Numbered from the stretch's first letter, positions 34,905 through 44,431 are shown. The stretch is DNA of 64,000 nt from Butyrivibrio proteoclasticus P6B7 (GCF_000622085.1 NZ_JHWL01000005.1:62001-126000); one strand, 5' to 3'. Made by a program: numbers and translations. The notes: generated by a model not told the origin, from the letters alone.

Positions 34905-36248
34905 CTACTTGGTCAGGTCCTGAACCCACTTATATTTCTTAAGTCTTACCATAACCCATGGGATCTTGCCCACTTCATCAAGACAGGTGCAGGCATATAC
35001 AGCAAATACGTGCCAGTGGAATACGAAAGCTCCAAGAAGAGCCAGTGGAATGGCAATAACCCACATGCACACCGCCAGAGAATACATATCAAACACCGTA
35101 TCTCCGCCTCCATCCAGAACTCCGTTGATGGCCACGGTATTGACGCACCTTCCTATCATATATACAGCCATAATGATCATCATTCCAACAAGATAATATC
35201 TTGCTTCATCAGTTAAGATCACCATTCTCACAACTAAAGGTGTGATCAAAAGAACAAATCCTGTAGAAACAAAGCCTATAACATAGGAAATCTTCACAAG
35301 CTTGATACCGTAGGCCTTACCCTTTTCAAGGTTGCCGGCTCCAAACTCATAGCCCACCATAATCCCGGCGGCACTTCCGATACCGTTACATACGCAGCAG
35401 ATAAGGTCCCTGACTACAGATGCGATGGAATTGGCAGCTGCAGCATTCTCTCCCATGTGGCCTATAATGGCTGTATAGGATGTAAATCCAACGCCCCAGA
35501 GCATTGATCCTCCAAGAAGAGGAATACACTGCTTAAAGAAATCCTGAATAAGTCCAGGCTTCTTATCAAAGAAGGTCTTAAGCTCCGGCCTGATGTAATC
35601 CTTCCTATAGGAAAAAGAAATACATAACGCCAGCTCAATAATTCTGGCCAGGGTTGTGGCAAGGGCAGCTCCCTTAACTCCCATGGCAGGGCAAAACAAA
35701 AGTCCAAAGATAAAAACAGCATTAAGGACAATGTTAATAACCACAGCTCCGGAACTAATGAAGGCGCTGACAGGCACATGGTCTGAAACCTTCATAATAG
35801 TAAGATAACACTGGGATATTCCTGTAAGAAGGTAGGAATAACCAGCTATCCTAAGGTAGCTGCAGCCAAGGGCATTGAGCTTATCACTTCCTGTAAAAAT
35901 AGCCATAAGGTACTGAGGAAAGAACTCACAACCAATGAAAAACAGGATTGAAACCCCGATACAGAGTCTTAACATAATATGGAAAAGGTTCTCTAAAGTT
36001 CTTTTATCACCCTTTCCAAAATACTGGGCTCCCAGAATGGCCCCGGCTCCAGTCACAGAATATATCACCATATTCTGGACAAACTGGATCTGAGTGGCCA
36101 GAGAAACGCTGGTCATCTCATCCTGTCCAACTCTCCCCAGCATAAGGGCATCCCCTGCTGCCACCAAAGCCAGCATAAGGCTCTGGATAGCTATAGGAAA
36201 CGCCAGGCCAAACAGCCTTTTATAAAACTTATCATTCTCAATCTTCAT
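34905..36248 (-). CDS. MATE family efflux transporter
   Basis: A 447-residue membrane protein with 12 predicted helices in two halves. The opening LFGLAFPIAIQSLMLALVAAGDALMLGRVGQDEMTSVSLATQ is typical of MATE proteins, and the C-terminal NTVAINGVLDGGGDTVFDMY matches the NorM-like second half. It exports drugs or metabolites using Na+ or H+. Ten bases downstream of the LbH gene and last of a long operon. ATG at 36248; the ribosome site is weak (GAGGA 12 bases up). Confidence 0.92.
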   Translation of the reverse strand: MKIENDKFYKRLFGLAFPIAIQSLMLALVAAGDALMLGRVGQDEMTSVSLATQIQFVQNMVIYSVTGAGAILGAQYFGKGDKRTLENLFHIMLRLCIGVSILFFIGCEFFPQYLMAIFTGSDKLNALGCSYLRIAGYSYLLTGISQCYLTIMKVSDHVPVSAFISSGAVVINIVLNAVFIFGLLFCPAMGVKGAALATTLARIIELALCISFSYRKDYIRPELKTFFDKKPGLIQDFFKQCIPLLGGSMLWGVGFTSYTAIIGHMGENAAAANSIASVVRDLICCVCNGIGSAAGIMVGYEFGAGNLEKGKAYGIKLVKISYVIGFVSTGFVLLITPLVVRMVILTDEARYYLVGMMIIMAVYMIGRCVNTVAINGVLDGGGDTVFDMYSLAVCMWVIAIPLALLGAFVFHWHVFAVYACTCLDEVGKIPWVMVRLKKYKWVQDLTK

Positions 36249-36257
36249 AAATAGAAA

Positions 36258-36932
36258 TTAGTCCTCGACCTTCTTAACAACGTGGTCCTTGTCCTTAAAG
36301 ATGTGGTAAGCAGGGATGCATCCGCGAACAGATGAAAGTGGATATACGTTGCACCATCTTCCAATAACTGTTCCAGGATTAAGAACTGAATTGCAGCCAA
36401 CCTCAACGTTATCGCCAAGCATAGCACCCATCTTCTTAAGGCCTGTCTCTACCTGGTCATCAGCACCGTTCTTTACAACGATGAGCTTCTTGTCACTCTT
36501 AACGTTGGATGTGATGGAGCCAGCGCCCATGTGAGCCTTGAAGCCCAGGATAGAATCACCAACGTAGTTGTAGTGAGGAACCTGAACCTTGTTAAAAAGA
36601 ATTACATTCTTAAGCTCAGTGGAATTGCCTACAACAGCACCCTTACCAACGATGGCGCTGCCTCTGATGAAGGCACACTGTCTTATCTCTGCATCCTCAT
36701 CGATGATACATGGTCCCCCGATGTAAGCAGAATCAAAGACCTTGGCGCTCTTGGCAACCCAAACGTTCTCGCCTCTTTTTTCAAACTTATCTGCAGGAAG
36801 TGAGTTACCAAGCTCTATGATATAGTCCTTGATACCTGCAAGAAGCTCCCAGGGATACTCCTTGGTCTTCATATAGTCTGCAGCGATTGTCTCGTTTAAA
36901 TCATACATATTAGAAATCTTAAATTCTTCCAT
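36258..36932 (-). CDS. Left-handed beta-helix (hexapeptide-repeat) acyl/nucleotidyl transferase-like protein
   Basis: A 224-residue protein. Start at ATG 36932 (AGAGGAAAG upstream). The C-terminal ~150 residues are hexapeptide repeats (SAKVFDSAYIGGPCIIDEDAEI, GSAIVGKGAVVGNSTELKNVI, HMGAGSITSNVKSD) like the GlmU acetyltransferase domain; the nucleotidyltransferase half of GlmU is absent. It is often named UDP-N-acetylglucosamine pyrophosphorylase-like, which is not proven by this sequence. It may be a sugar N- or O-acetyltransferase. Fifty-six bases after patatin. Confidence 0.82.
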   Translation of the reverse strand: MEEFKISNMYDLNETIAADYMKTKEYPWELLAGIKDYIIELGNSLPADKFEKRGENVWVAKSAKVFDSAYIGGPCIIDEDAEIRQCAFIRGSAIVGKGAVVGNSTELKNVILFNKVQVPHYNYVGDSILGFKAHMGAGSITSNVKSDKKLIVVKNGADDQVETGLKKMGAMLGDNVEVGCNSVLNPGTVIGRWCNVYPLSSVRGCIPAYHIFKDKDHVVKKVED

Positions 36933-36987
36933 TACTACTTTCCTCTTTCTTATTAGATCTTTCAAAAGACATCTAACTTAACAGGTC

Positions 36988-37833
36988 TTACTCATTGACC
37001 CAGGTCTTCTTTTTAAGGAATTCCTTGGCTGCAACTCTTCCCAGGTCATATACCCTTTGAAGATTGTCCTTATTCTTTTCCATGGCTCCGATATGAAGTG
37101 GCTCCTTAGGTCTTATAACAAGGACGTTACCCAGTTCTTCCTGCTGTCTTATATAATCCTTTTCCTCATTATACATAAGATATCTGTTTCTCATAGTTTC
37201 AATCATCTTAGGATATTTACTTAAAAAGAGACCGATAATTCCCATGTGTTTCTGAGGCTCCTTGCGGTATTCCAGAGGCTGAGTCTCAATGACAAGAATC
37301 TGGTCATATCCCTGATCCTCCATGAACTTAAGAGGAATAGAGTCACTCATACCACCATCCAGGTACTTACCGCCTTCAATCTTAACAGGTCTTGAGAACA
37401 CTGGCATGGAGGCTGAAGCCTGAATCCAGATGATGTCATCCTTCTGACCTGTAGTGCACTTGTGGTACACAGCCTTTCCTGTCTCTACATCAGTAGCCAC
37501 GCAGTAGAACTCCATAGGGTTCTCTTTAAAGGCCTTAATATCCCATCTGTCCAGCTTGTAAGGAAGCTCGTCGTAGCAGAAGGAAACATTGTAAAGATCT
37601 CCTGTCCTAAACCAGCTGCTCCAGCTGCAATAGCGCTTGTCACCGCAATACTTTCTGTTATATCTAAGGGCTCTTCCTATCTGCCTTGACTTAATGTTGC
37701 AGCCAAAGGTGGCGCCAGCCGACACTCCCACTGCTCCGTCAAAAGAGATCCCTTCTTCCATGAAGACGTCCAAAACGCCACAGGTAAACATACCTCTCAT
37801 GGCACCGCCTTCAAGTACTAATCCTCTTTTCAT
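36988..37833 (-). CDS. Patatin-like phospholipase
   Basis: A 281-residue protein. Patatin motifs: LVLEGGAMRGMFTCGVLDVF (oxyanion region), GVSAGATFG with the Ser nucleophile (GXSXG, about residue 40) and LDGGMSDSIPL with the catalytic Asp. Cytoplasmic serine hydrolase acting on lipids, as in the YjjU group of bacterial patatins. The 5-base gap to the FakA-fragment gene upstream suggests coupled translation. ATG at 37833. Confidence 0.92.
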   Translation of the reverse strand: MKRGLVLEGGAMRGMFTCGVLDVFMEEGISFDGAVGVSAGATFGCNIKSRQIGRALRYNRKYCGDKRYCSWSSWFRTGDLYNVSFCYDELPYKLDRWDIKAFKENPMEFYCVATDVETGKAVYHKCTTGQKDDIIWIQASASMPVFSRPVKIEGGKYLDGGMSDSIPLKFMEDQGYDQILVIETQPLEYRKEPQKHMGIIGLFLSKYPKMIETMRNRYLMYNEEKDYIRQQEELGNVLVIRPKEPLHIGAMEKNKDNLQRVYDLGRVAAKEFLKKKTWVNE

Positions 37834-37837
37834 GTAA

Positions 37838-38128
37838 TTACCCCTGCTGTCCGTTAGCCTGTCTTATCATGTCCTCAACAACGATGTCGTAGATCTCGCC
37901 TACTGTATTGCAATACTCTAAAACCTTCCAAGGCTCATTGGTATGGAAGTGGATCTTAACAAGATCTTCGTCTCCTGCTGCAATAAGTGAATTGCCCTCG
38001 AAGTTCTCTGTGATGTAATCTGCAATCTCATCCTCATCAAGGTCCTTGTCTCTTCTGTCAATTAAAAGCTGAGTATCATAGCGATACGCAAACTGATCGT
38101 CCTCTGCATCAATACTGTTTACACCCAT
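37838..38128 (-). CDS. Stand-alone FakA/YloV middle-domain-like protein
   Basis: A 96-residue protein. It aligns by eye with the region of FakA (fatty acid kinase, DAK2-DegV fusion) that follows the DAK2 domain: YRYDTQLLIDRRDKDLDEDEIADYI, NSLIAAGDEDLVKIHFHTNEPWKVL, VEDMIRQ. In YloV the equivalent is GDSLVVVNDDEIVKVHIHT. The ATP-binding DAK2 domain and the C-terminal domain are both missing, so it is not a kinase alone. A regulatory or partner function in fatty acid activation is a guess. ATG at 38128 with GGAGATAAAGAA. Confidence 0.75.
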   Translation of the reverse strand: MGVNSIDAEDDQFAYRYDTQLLIDRRDKDLDEDEIADYITENFEGNSLIAAGDEDLVKIHFHTNEPWKVLEYCNTVGEIYDIVVEDMIRQANGQQG

Positions 38129-38150
38129 TTCTTTATCTCCTTTTCTTTAT

Positions 38151-40301
38151 TTATTCTGCTTTTGTTTTAGTTCTTTTACCCTTTGAAGAAGCCTTCTTAG
38201 GGGCTTCCTTGTAATTAGAAGCTACATAGTCAAATCTGGACCGCAGCAGCCCTCTGTAGTCGTTTTGCTTAACCAGGTTAGTTCTTTTGCTGACAAAGTC
38301 ATCAAGCTTACCCATGTACTCTTCCTCTGTGATCTGGCCTTCAGCTACGCCTGTAAGGCCCTTCTCCCAGCTGGCTGTAAGGGCTGGATTAAGCATAGGC
38401 TTCATGGAACAGGACACTGTCTCGTAGACCATTTCTCCCATCTGAGTTGGAGTAATTATCTGGGTCTTCTTATTAAGATTAAGATACCCTATATTAACAA
38501 GCTTAGTAAGGATACCGGCTCTTGTGGCACTGGTGCCGATTCCGGAACCCTTGATCTGAGCTCTTAGTTCTTCGTCTTCAATGAACTGACCAGCATTTTC
38601 CATGGTAAGGATGATGGTACCTGAATTGTATCTCTTTGGAGGTGAAGTCTCGCCCTCCTTTAAGTTAAAACCTGAAACTTCAAGCTCATCGCCCTTCTTA
38701 AGGCCCTTTAAGTACTCAAAGAGCTCCTCATCAGTAACTGTCTCCTCTTCCTCAGAAGAATTCTCATCACCCTCTGACTTATCCTTCTTCTTATCCTTAA
38801 AGAAAGAGTAGTCCATAACGTGGAGATAGCCCTTGCCTGTAAGGATCTTGAAGTTGGCAAAGAAGTGTTCCTTCTTGGCCTCTGCTTCAAGATTATCAAG
38901 AGAAATCTCTAAAGCCACCTTCTGATAGTTGGCAGCTGGGTAGAATACTGCAAGGAATCTTCTTACGATTATCTCATAAACCTTAGCTGATGTGGGGCTA
39001 AGGGTTGAAAGAGCAGATAAACCCTGACCTGTTGGAATGATAGCATAGTGGTCAGTGATGGCCTTGTCGTTGACATATCTGGTCTTCTCAATTCCTTTAT
39101 AAGCCTCATGCTGAAGGATTGACTTGGCATAAACGCTGCAGGGTTCATAGGCTGTAAGGCCCTTGATGTTCTGGCTTATAACCTTGGCTATGGCGCTGGA
39201 CATTACTCTTGCGTCAGTTCTTGGATAAGTTGTAAGCTTCTTTTCATATAATTCCTGAGCAACTGCAAGAGTCTCATCTGGGTTGATCTTAAAGAATCTG
39301 GAGCAGTCGTTCTGAAGCTCTGCCAGGTTGTATAAAAGAGGAGGATTCTTAACTTCCTTTTTCTTCTCGCACTTAATTACCTGACACTTGATGCCCTGAT
39401 CCAGCTTGTATTCTACAGGATTACCCTCTTCGTTCTTAACTACTTCAGTGGGGCTTCCTCCAACCACCTGAGAGATCAGCTTAATGGCTCCTTCTCTTTC
39501 CTTAAAACCCTTCTCGGAATAAAGAAGAGGTGACTGGAAAAAGTTTGACTCTTCCACAACTCTCCACTCTGCGTCACAGGTCTTACCATTTAGGTTAACC
39601 CCTGCAAGTATGCGGTAGAAAGGAGTCTTAACGAATTCTCTTATCTCCCTTTCTCTATCCACAACAATTCCCAGAACGCAGGTCATAACTCGTCCCACAG
39701 AGATAACGCATTTATCCACATTAAGGAAATTCTTGATGGAGTAAGCATACTTAAGTGTAAGAGCTCTTGAGAAATTAATACCCATAAGGTAATCCTCTTT
39801 AGCTCTTAAGAAGGCTGCGGCGCCAAGGTTGTCGTATTCGCTGTCATCCTTGGCTTCTCTGATACCTCTTAGGATCTCATCCTCAGTCTGAGAGTCGATC
39901 CAGACACGCTTTCTCTTTTTATCCTTAACACCTGCCTGCATGTCAACAAGACGATATATATATTCACCCTCTCGTCCTGAGTCGGTACATATATATATCG
40001 TGTCAACATCGGGCCTGTTCAAAAGCTCTTTTACAATCTTAAACTGTTTGGAAACGCTTGAGATAACCTCATACTTGAAATCAGTAGGAATAAAAGGCAA
40101 GGTCTCCAGGGCCCACCTTTTATATTTGTCATCGTAGACTTCAGGATAGCTCATGGTAACCAGATGTCCAACACACCATGTCACGATTGCTGTGTCGGAC
40201 TCAAGATACCCGTCTCTCCTTGTAAAATTTATTTTGAGAGCAGAGGCAAAAGCCTGCGCAACGCTGGGCTTCTCTGCTATATATACCTGTTTGTTAGCCA
40301 T
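38151..40301 (-). CDS. topB: DNA topoisomerase III
   Basis: A 716-residue type IA topoisomerase. N-terminal Toprim: VYIAEKPSVAQAF and CTDSGREGEYIYRLVD; catalytic Tyr in KLTTYPRTDARVMSSAI. The helical gate segments and GIGTSATRAGIL follow; the end is basic (KKASSKGKRTKTKAE) with no zinc fingers. A charged insert (~500-520) is unusual but harmless. It resolves DNA by single-strand passage. ATG at 40301 overlaps the last 8 bases of the upstream pseudo-ATPase gene, so the two are translated together. Confidence 0.93.
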   Translation of the reverse strand: MANKQVYIAEKPSVAQAFASALKINFTRRDGYLESDTAIVTWCVGHLVTMSYPEVYDDKYKRWALETLPFIPTDFKYEVISSVSKQFKIVKELLNRPDVDTIYICTDSGREGEYIYRLVDMQAGVKDKKRKRVWIDSQTEDEILRGIREAKDDSEYDNLGAAAFLRAKEDYLMGINFSRALTLKYAYSIKNFLNVDKCVISVGRVMTCVLGIVVDREREIREFVKTPFYRILAGVNLNGKTCDAEWRVVEESNFFQSPLLYSEKGFKEREGAIKLISQVVGGSPTEVVKNEEGNPVEYKLDQGIKCQVIKCEKKKEVKNPPLLYNLAELQNDCSRFFKINPDETLAVAQELYEKKLTTYPRTDARVMSSAIAKVISQNIKGLTAYEPCSVYAKSILQHEAYKGIEKTRYVNDKAITDHYAIIPTGQGLSALSTLSPTSAKVYEIIVRRFLAVFYPAANYQKVALEISLDNLEAEAKKEHFFANFKILTGKGYLHVMDYSFFKDKKKDKSEGDENSSEEEETVTDEELFEYLKGLKKGDELEVSGFNLKEGETSPPKRYNSGTIILTMENAGQFIEDEELRAQIKGSGIGTSATRAGILTKLVNIGYLNLNKKTQIITPTQMGEMVYETVSCSMKPMLNPALTASWEKGLTGVAEGQITEEEYMGKLDDFVSKRTNLVKQNDYRGLLRSRFDYVASNYKEAPKKASSKGKRTKTKAE

Positions 40302-41670
40302 TCGTTAATTCATCTATTCCAATCAGCCGCAACTTGCTACCTGGCTTCATAGAAGCATCCACCAGCCATGCGTCGAATCCTGCGGTTGAAAAAAGATAGA
40401 CCACATCTCCCTCAAGTCTTGCTTTCTTTGCGCAGTCCTCCAAAGCATTTAGATCACTGTGAGCCACCTGTCTGCCCCAGATACACTTGGCAATGGCTGT
40501 ATCTCCTGTGTCTGACTGAACGATAATATCAATATCTCCATCCTTGCCAAGCCACTCTCCCTCGTCACCTATCTCAAAGGGGAAAGAGCCCTTCATCTCA
40601 CTTCTAAAGATATATTCACGGCACACGGCCTTAAAATATTCTGAAGTGTAGCTTTGCATTCCTGCAGATATAAATATATCATAAAACTTCTCCACTGACA
40701 TCTGAGAAAGAGCACTTAGATTTGGATAGATAAATCTGAAGTAGAAATCAAGGAGTGGATCTGCAATCTTGTAGACTCCCTTCACCACATTCTCTCTTCC
40801 TGCGTTGCCAAAAGAAAAAGCCTTGTAAGCAAAATCATGATGAATCAGGGTCTTAAGATAAACTGAGATCTTGGCCCTGGAAAACCCTGTGGCGTGATAG
40901 AGGTCGTTAAGCTTGTTGATACCTCGTGCCATACAGGAAAGAATTGTGTGATAAACTGCTGTTTCGCGAAGATCCTGAGATGTCAGTCTCATGGCCTCTC
41001 CATGAAGGTAAGAACCTGGATCAATAAGGTTCTTACAGATGTTCTCCTTAAAGGAAAGATTACTGTCAAAATATCTCCAAAGGCTGGTCTGACCTCCAAG
41101 AACTGAATAGGTCATAACTGCGTCACGATAGGACATATCTGGATAGTAAGCTCTAAGAGCTGTGAAGGATAAGGGCTTAATCTTCTTAAAGCCTGCAATG
41201 GAGGCTGCCTTATTTCCAAGGCTTGCGACCATGCTGTTCTCAACCCAGTTGATATCGTCACTTACAAGAAGTACCAGGATCTGTCTGTTCTTGCCGTTCT
41301 TATCCATAAGTTCTGTGAGCTGGGTAAAAAAGCTAATGTCGCCCTTTATTATGTGTTCAAAGTTCTTTATCACAAAGATGATTGGGTTACGGCCTGCACT
41401 TTTAAGGCATGCCATAAAGAGCTCTTTAAACTCAGGATACTCAGGAAGATCTATTCCTGTCTCCTTAAGCTCTTTTCCCCATAGAAAAAGCTGCTCTCTT
41501 GGTGAAACCGATCGAGCAGTATAAAAAACACTTCTTCTATTTTCAATGAATTTCTCAAGCAGCCTATCCTTCTCAATATTCCTGTGGCCATAGACCACAA
41601 GAATATTGGAGAGATTGCTGTCATAATACCTGTTTAAAAATCTAAGATCATCTAGTCTTTGTTCGTTCAT
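40294..41670 (-). CDS. Archaeal-ATPase/DUF234-like protein with degenerate active sites
   Basis: A 458-residue protein laid out like the Firmicute/archaeal ATP-binding + DUF234 family. The Walker A position reads VVYGHRNIEKDRLL where active members have GRRRVGKT; no GK(S/T) is present. The Walker B position reads FVIKNFEHI rather than the hhhDEF form. The C-terminal DUF234 nuclease-like motif reads DIDIIVQ...AIAKCIWG in place of the usual ...GECKW, lacking the E and K. Thus it looks like a pseudo-enzyme. Yet the frame is intact and coupled to topB. Confidence 0.75.
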   Translation of the reverse strand: MNEQRLDDLRFLNRYYDSNLSNILVVYGHRNIEKDRLLEKFIENRRSVFYTARSVSPREQLFLWGKELKETGIDLPEYPEFKELFMACLKSAGRNPIIFVIKNFEHIIKGDISFFTQLTELMDKNGKNRQILVLLVSDDINWVENSMVASLGNKAASIAGFKKIKPLSFTALRAYYPDMSYRDAVMTYSVLGGQTSLWRYFDSNLSFKENICKNLIDPGSYLHGEAMRLTSQDLRETAVYHTILSCMARGINKLNDLYHATGFSRAKISVYLKTLIHHDFAYKAFSFGNAGRENVVKGVYKIADPLLDFYFRFIYPNLSALSQMSVEKFYDIFISAGMQSYTSEYFKAVCREYIFRSEMKGSFPFEIGDEGEWLGKDGDIDIIVQSDTGDTAIAKCIWGRQVAHSDLNALEDCAKKARLEGDVVYLFSTAGFDAWLVDASMKPGSKLRLIGIDELTNG

Positions 41671-41697
41671 AGCACCTTAGAATCTATCAAATTTAAA

Positions 41698-42783
41698 TTA
41701 CTTCTTGTTAATGTATCCTGAAGCCTTAAGAAGCTCTGCACACTCAACAGCGCCGCCTGCAGCACCACGAAGTGTATTGTGAGAAAGACCTACAAACTTC
41801 CAGTCATAGATTGTGTCCTCACGAAGTCTTCCAATGCTTACACCCATGCCGTTCTCATAGTTAACATCAAGAGTGATCTGTGGTCTGTTGTCCTCCTGCA
41901 TGTACTGAATGAACTGCTTAGGAGCTGAAGGAAGGCCAAGTTCCTGTGGAAGTCCCTTAAAGTTTTCAAGCTTCTCAATGAGCTGCTCCTTAGTAGGGTT
42001 CTTCTTGAACTTAACGAAAGCAGCTGCTGTATGACCGTAAAGAACTGGGATTCTGATGCACTGGCATGTGATCTTAACGTCGTCTGCTGGAACGATAACG
42101 CCGTTCTCAATCTTACCCCAGATTCTAAGTGGCTCTTTTTCTGACTTCTCTTCCTCACCTGAAATGAATGGGATTACGTTGCCCACCATCTCTGGCCACT
42201 CTTCAAAGTTCTTACCAGCACCTGAAATAGCCTGGTATGTTGTAGCTACTACTTCGTATGGCTCGAATTCCTTCCATGCTGTAAGAGCTGGTGTGTAGCT
42301 CTGGATTGAGCAGTTAGGCTTAACAGCGATAAAGCCGTTTGTTGTGCCAAGTCTCTTCTTCTGGAATTCAATAACATCCATGTGGTCAGGGTTAATCTCA
42401 GGAATGATCATAGGAACGTCTGGAGTCCATCTGTGAGCTGAGTTGTTAGAAACAACAGGAGTCTCAGTCTTAGCATACTCTTCCTCGATATGCTTGATCT
42501 CATCCTTGGACATGTTAACAGCAGAAAGAACAAAATCAACGTCTGCTGAAACGCCCTTAACATCAGTTACATCCTTAACTACAAGGTTCTTAACAGAAGC
42601 TGGGATCTCGCCGTCCATCTTCCATCTTCCACCTACTGCTTCTTCGTAGGTCTGGCCAGCAGAACGTGGGCTTGCTGCAACTGTTGTTACCTCAAACCAT
42701 GGATGGTTATTGAGAATAGAGATGAATCTCTGTCCAACCATTCCTGTTCCACCAAGTACTGCAACTTTTAACTTGTCACTCAT
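41698..42783 (-). CDS. asd: Aspartate-semialdehyde dehydrogenase
   Basis: A 361-residue protein, matching the long (fungal/archaeal-type) ASADH subgroup. N-terminal NADP site VAVLGGTGMVGQRFISILNNH; catalytic Cys in VKPNCSIQSYTPAL; His region CIRIPVLYGHTAAAFV. It makes aspartate-4-semialdehyde for lysine, threonine and methionine. It lies 20 bases after argH. ATG at 42783 with GGAGGAGAAAATATT. No T-box or lysine riboswitch was seen. Confidence 0.95.
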   Translation of the reverse strand: MSDKLKVAVLGGTGMVGQRFISILNNHPWFEVTTVAASPRSAGQTYEEAVGGRWKMDGEIPASVKNLVVKDVTDVKGVSADVDFVLSAVNMSKDEIKHIEEEYAKTETPVVSNNSAHRWTPDVPMIIPEINPDHMDVIEFQKKRLGTTNGFIAVKPNCSIQSYTPALTAWKEFEPYEVVATTYQAISGAGKNFEEWPEMVGNVIPFISGEEEKSEKEPLRIWGKIENGVIVPADDVKITCQCIRIPVLYGHTAAAFVKFKKNPTKEQLIEKLENFKGLPQELGLPSAPKQFIQYMQEDNRPQITLDVNYENGMGVSIGRLREDTIYDWKFVGLSHNTLRGAAGGAVECAELLKASGYINKK

Positions 42784-42803
42784 AATATTTTCTCCTCCTG
42801 GGG

Positions 42804-44186
42804 TTATTTATCTTCTTTTAGAAAAGCTTCATTTATCTCTATTACCTTCCTCATCATCTCGGGACTTGGGGCTCCGATGGTGAGGCGCTTGTTGACGCAG
42901 GTTTCAAGACTAATTGCGTCGTAAATGTCATTATCGAAAAGCTCTGAAAACTCCTTGAGCTCATCTATTGTAAGGTCATCAATGGCGCAGTTCTTATCGA
43001 TGCAGCAAAGAACCAGTCTTCCGATAACTGAATGGGCATCTCTAAAGGGCATACCCTTGTTAACAAGATAGTCTGCCGCATCTGTAGCATTGGTAAAGCC
43101 CATCATTGCGCTCTTTTCCATGTTGTCCTTATTGAACTTAACTGTTGCCATCATGTCAGTAAACAGAGTCAAACAATTAGCTGTGTTGTCGATGGCATCA
43201 AAGAAGGCTTCCTTATCCTCCTGCATGTCCTTGTTGTAGGCAAGAGGAATGCCCTTCATTGTTGTTAGAAGTGACATGAGATCGCCGTATACACGGCCTG
43301 TCTTACCTCTTACAAGCTCCGCTATATCAGGGTTCTTCTTCTGAGGCATTATGCTTGAGCCTGTGGAGTAGGCATCATCAATTGTCACAAATCTGTATTC
43401 GTTACTATTCCATATAATGATCTCTTCTGAGAATCTGGAAAGGTGCATCATCACTGTAGAAAGAGCTGACATAAACTCGATAAGGTAGTCTCTGTCAGAT
43501 ACTGAATCCATACTGTTAAGAGTTGGTCCGTAAAAATCAAGGAGCTGTGCTGTATACTCTCTGTCTAAAGGATATGTGGTGCCTGCAAGGGCCCCTGCTC
43601 CAAGCGGACAGTAGTTCATCCTCTCGTAGATATCTCTCATTCTTAGGAGATCTCTTTTAAACATTTCAAAATAGGCGCCTACGTGATGAGCAAGAGTCAC
43701 TGGCTGAGCTTTCTGAAGGTGGGTAAAGCCTGGCATGTAGGTGTCCAGATTGTCCTTCATGATCTGGTTAAGCACTGTAAGAGTATTGGTTAAAAGAGCT
43801 TCCATATGCTTAACTTCATCCCTTGCATAGAGTCTCATATCAAGGGCAACCTGATCGTTACGGCTTCTACCTGTATGAACCTTCTTACCTGCATCGCCGA
43901 TCCTGTCGATTAGATTGGCCTCAAGGAAGCTGTGGATATCCTCGTACTTGGAGGTTATCTCTAATTTGCCACTCTTTACATCTTCTAATATTGTATCAAG
44001 GCCCTCACAAATTTTGTTGCTTTCTTCTTCTGAAATAATGCCCTGTTTGGAAAGCATCTTAGCGTGAGCCTTACTTCCTCTAACGTCAACTTCAAGGAAT
44101 CTCTTATCAAAGGTTATTGATGCATTAAAGTTCCAAGCCAGTTCATTGATACTTCCTGTGAAGCGTCCACCCCAAAGTTGTGCCAT
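42804..44186 (-). CDS. argH: Argininosuccinate lyase
   Basis: A 460-residue protein with all fumarase/ASL motifs: KVHTGRSRNDQVALDMRL, TYMPGFTHLQKAQPVTLAHH, and the signature GSSIMPQKKNPD. It makes arginine and fumarate. It is the first gene of a long minus-strand run down to 34905. ATG at 44186 with AGGAGAG. A perfect ARG-box-like palindrome 88 bases upstream suggests ArgR control. argG is not in the window. Confidence 0.96.
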   Translation of the reverse strand: MAQLWGGRFTGSINELAWNFNASITFDKRFLEVDVRGSKAHAKMLSKQGIISEEESNKICEGLDTILEDVKSGKLEITSKYEDIHSFLEANLIDRIGDAGKKVHTGRSRNDQVALDMRLYARDEVKHMEALLTNTLTVLNQIMKDNLDTYMPGFTHLQKAQPVTLAHHVGAYFEMFKRDLLRMRDIYERMNYCPLGAGALAGTTYPLDREYTAQLLDFYGPTLNSMDSVSDRDYLIEFMSALSTVMMHLSRFSEEIIIWNSNEYRFVTIDDAYSTGSSIMPQKKNPDIAELVRGKTGRVYGDLMSLLTTMKGIPLAYNKDMQEDKEAFFDAIDNTANCLTLFTDMMATVKFNKDNMEKSAMMGFTNATDAADYLVNKGMPFRDAHSVIGRLVLCCIDKNCAIDDLTIDELKEFSELFDNDIYDAISLETCVNKRLTIGAPSPEMMRKVIEINEAFLKEDK

Positions 44187-44273
44187 ATTACTCTCCTATC
44201 GCTTTATTATAGGTTTTTCTTGTCAAATATTATGCATAAACGCTGTATATTTGCTGCAGAAAGATGAATATCA

Positions 44274-44287
44274 TGAATATATATTCA
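44274..44287 (-). promoter_or_regulatory. ARG-box-like operator upstream of argH
   Basis: The 14-base perfect palindrome TGAATATATATTCA matches the ArgR/AhrC consensus (TGAAT-4-ATTCA). It is flanked by a second partial site (GATGAATATCATGAAT) on one side, and a TTATGCATAA palindrome about 35 bases nearer the gene. The rest of 44187-44471 is AT-rich with no other feature noticed apart from the terminator at 44401. Confidence 0.7.
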
Positions 44288-44400
44288 CTTTGTCGGACTA
44301 AAGCCATAAAAACTATAAACAAAACTTAACATAACTAAGACCCATAAACAAGCCAAAATTTTGCACAAATCTTTTTATGGATTATATATTTCTTTGTGAA

Positions 44401-44431
44401 TAAAAGACAAATGTCCGCATAGTGCGGACAT
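44401..44431 (-). terminator. Terminator of the second MATE gene
   Basis: Nine-bp stem ATGTCCGCA/TGCGGACAT followed on the minus strand by TTGTCTTTTA. It lies about 40 bases after the gene end. Confidence 0.7.

Noticed and set aside
41671..42803. Lysine riboswitch or T-box for asd
   Set aside because: The argH-asd gap is only 20 bases, which leaves no room for a leader.
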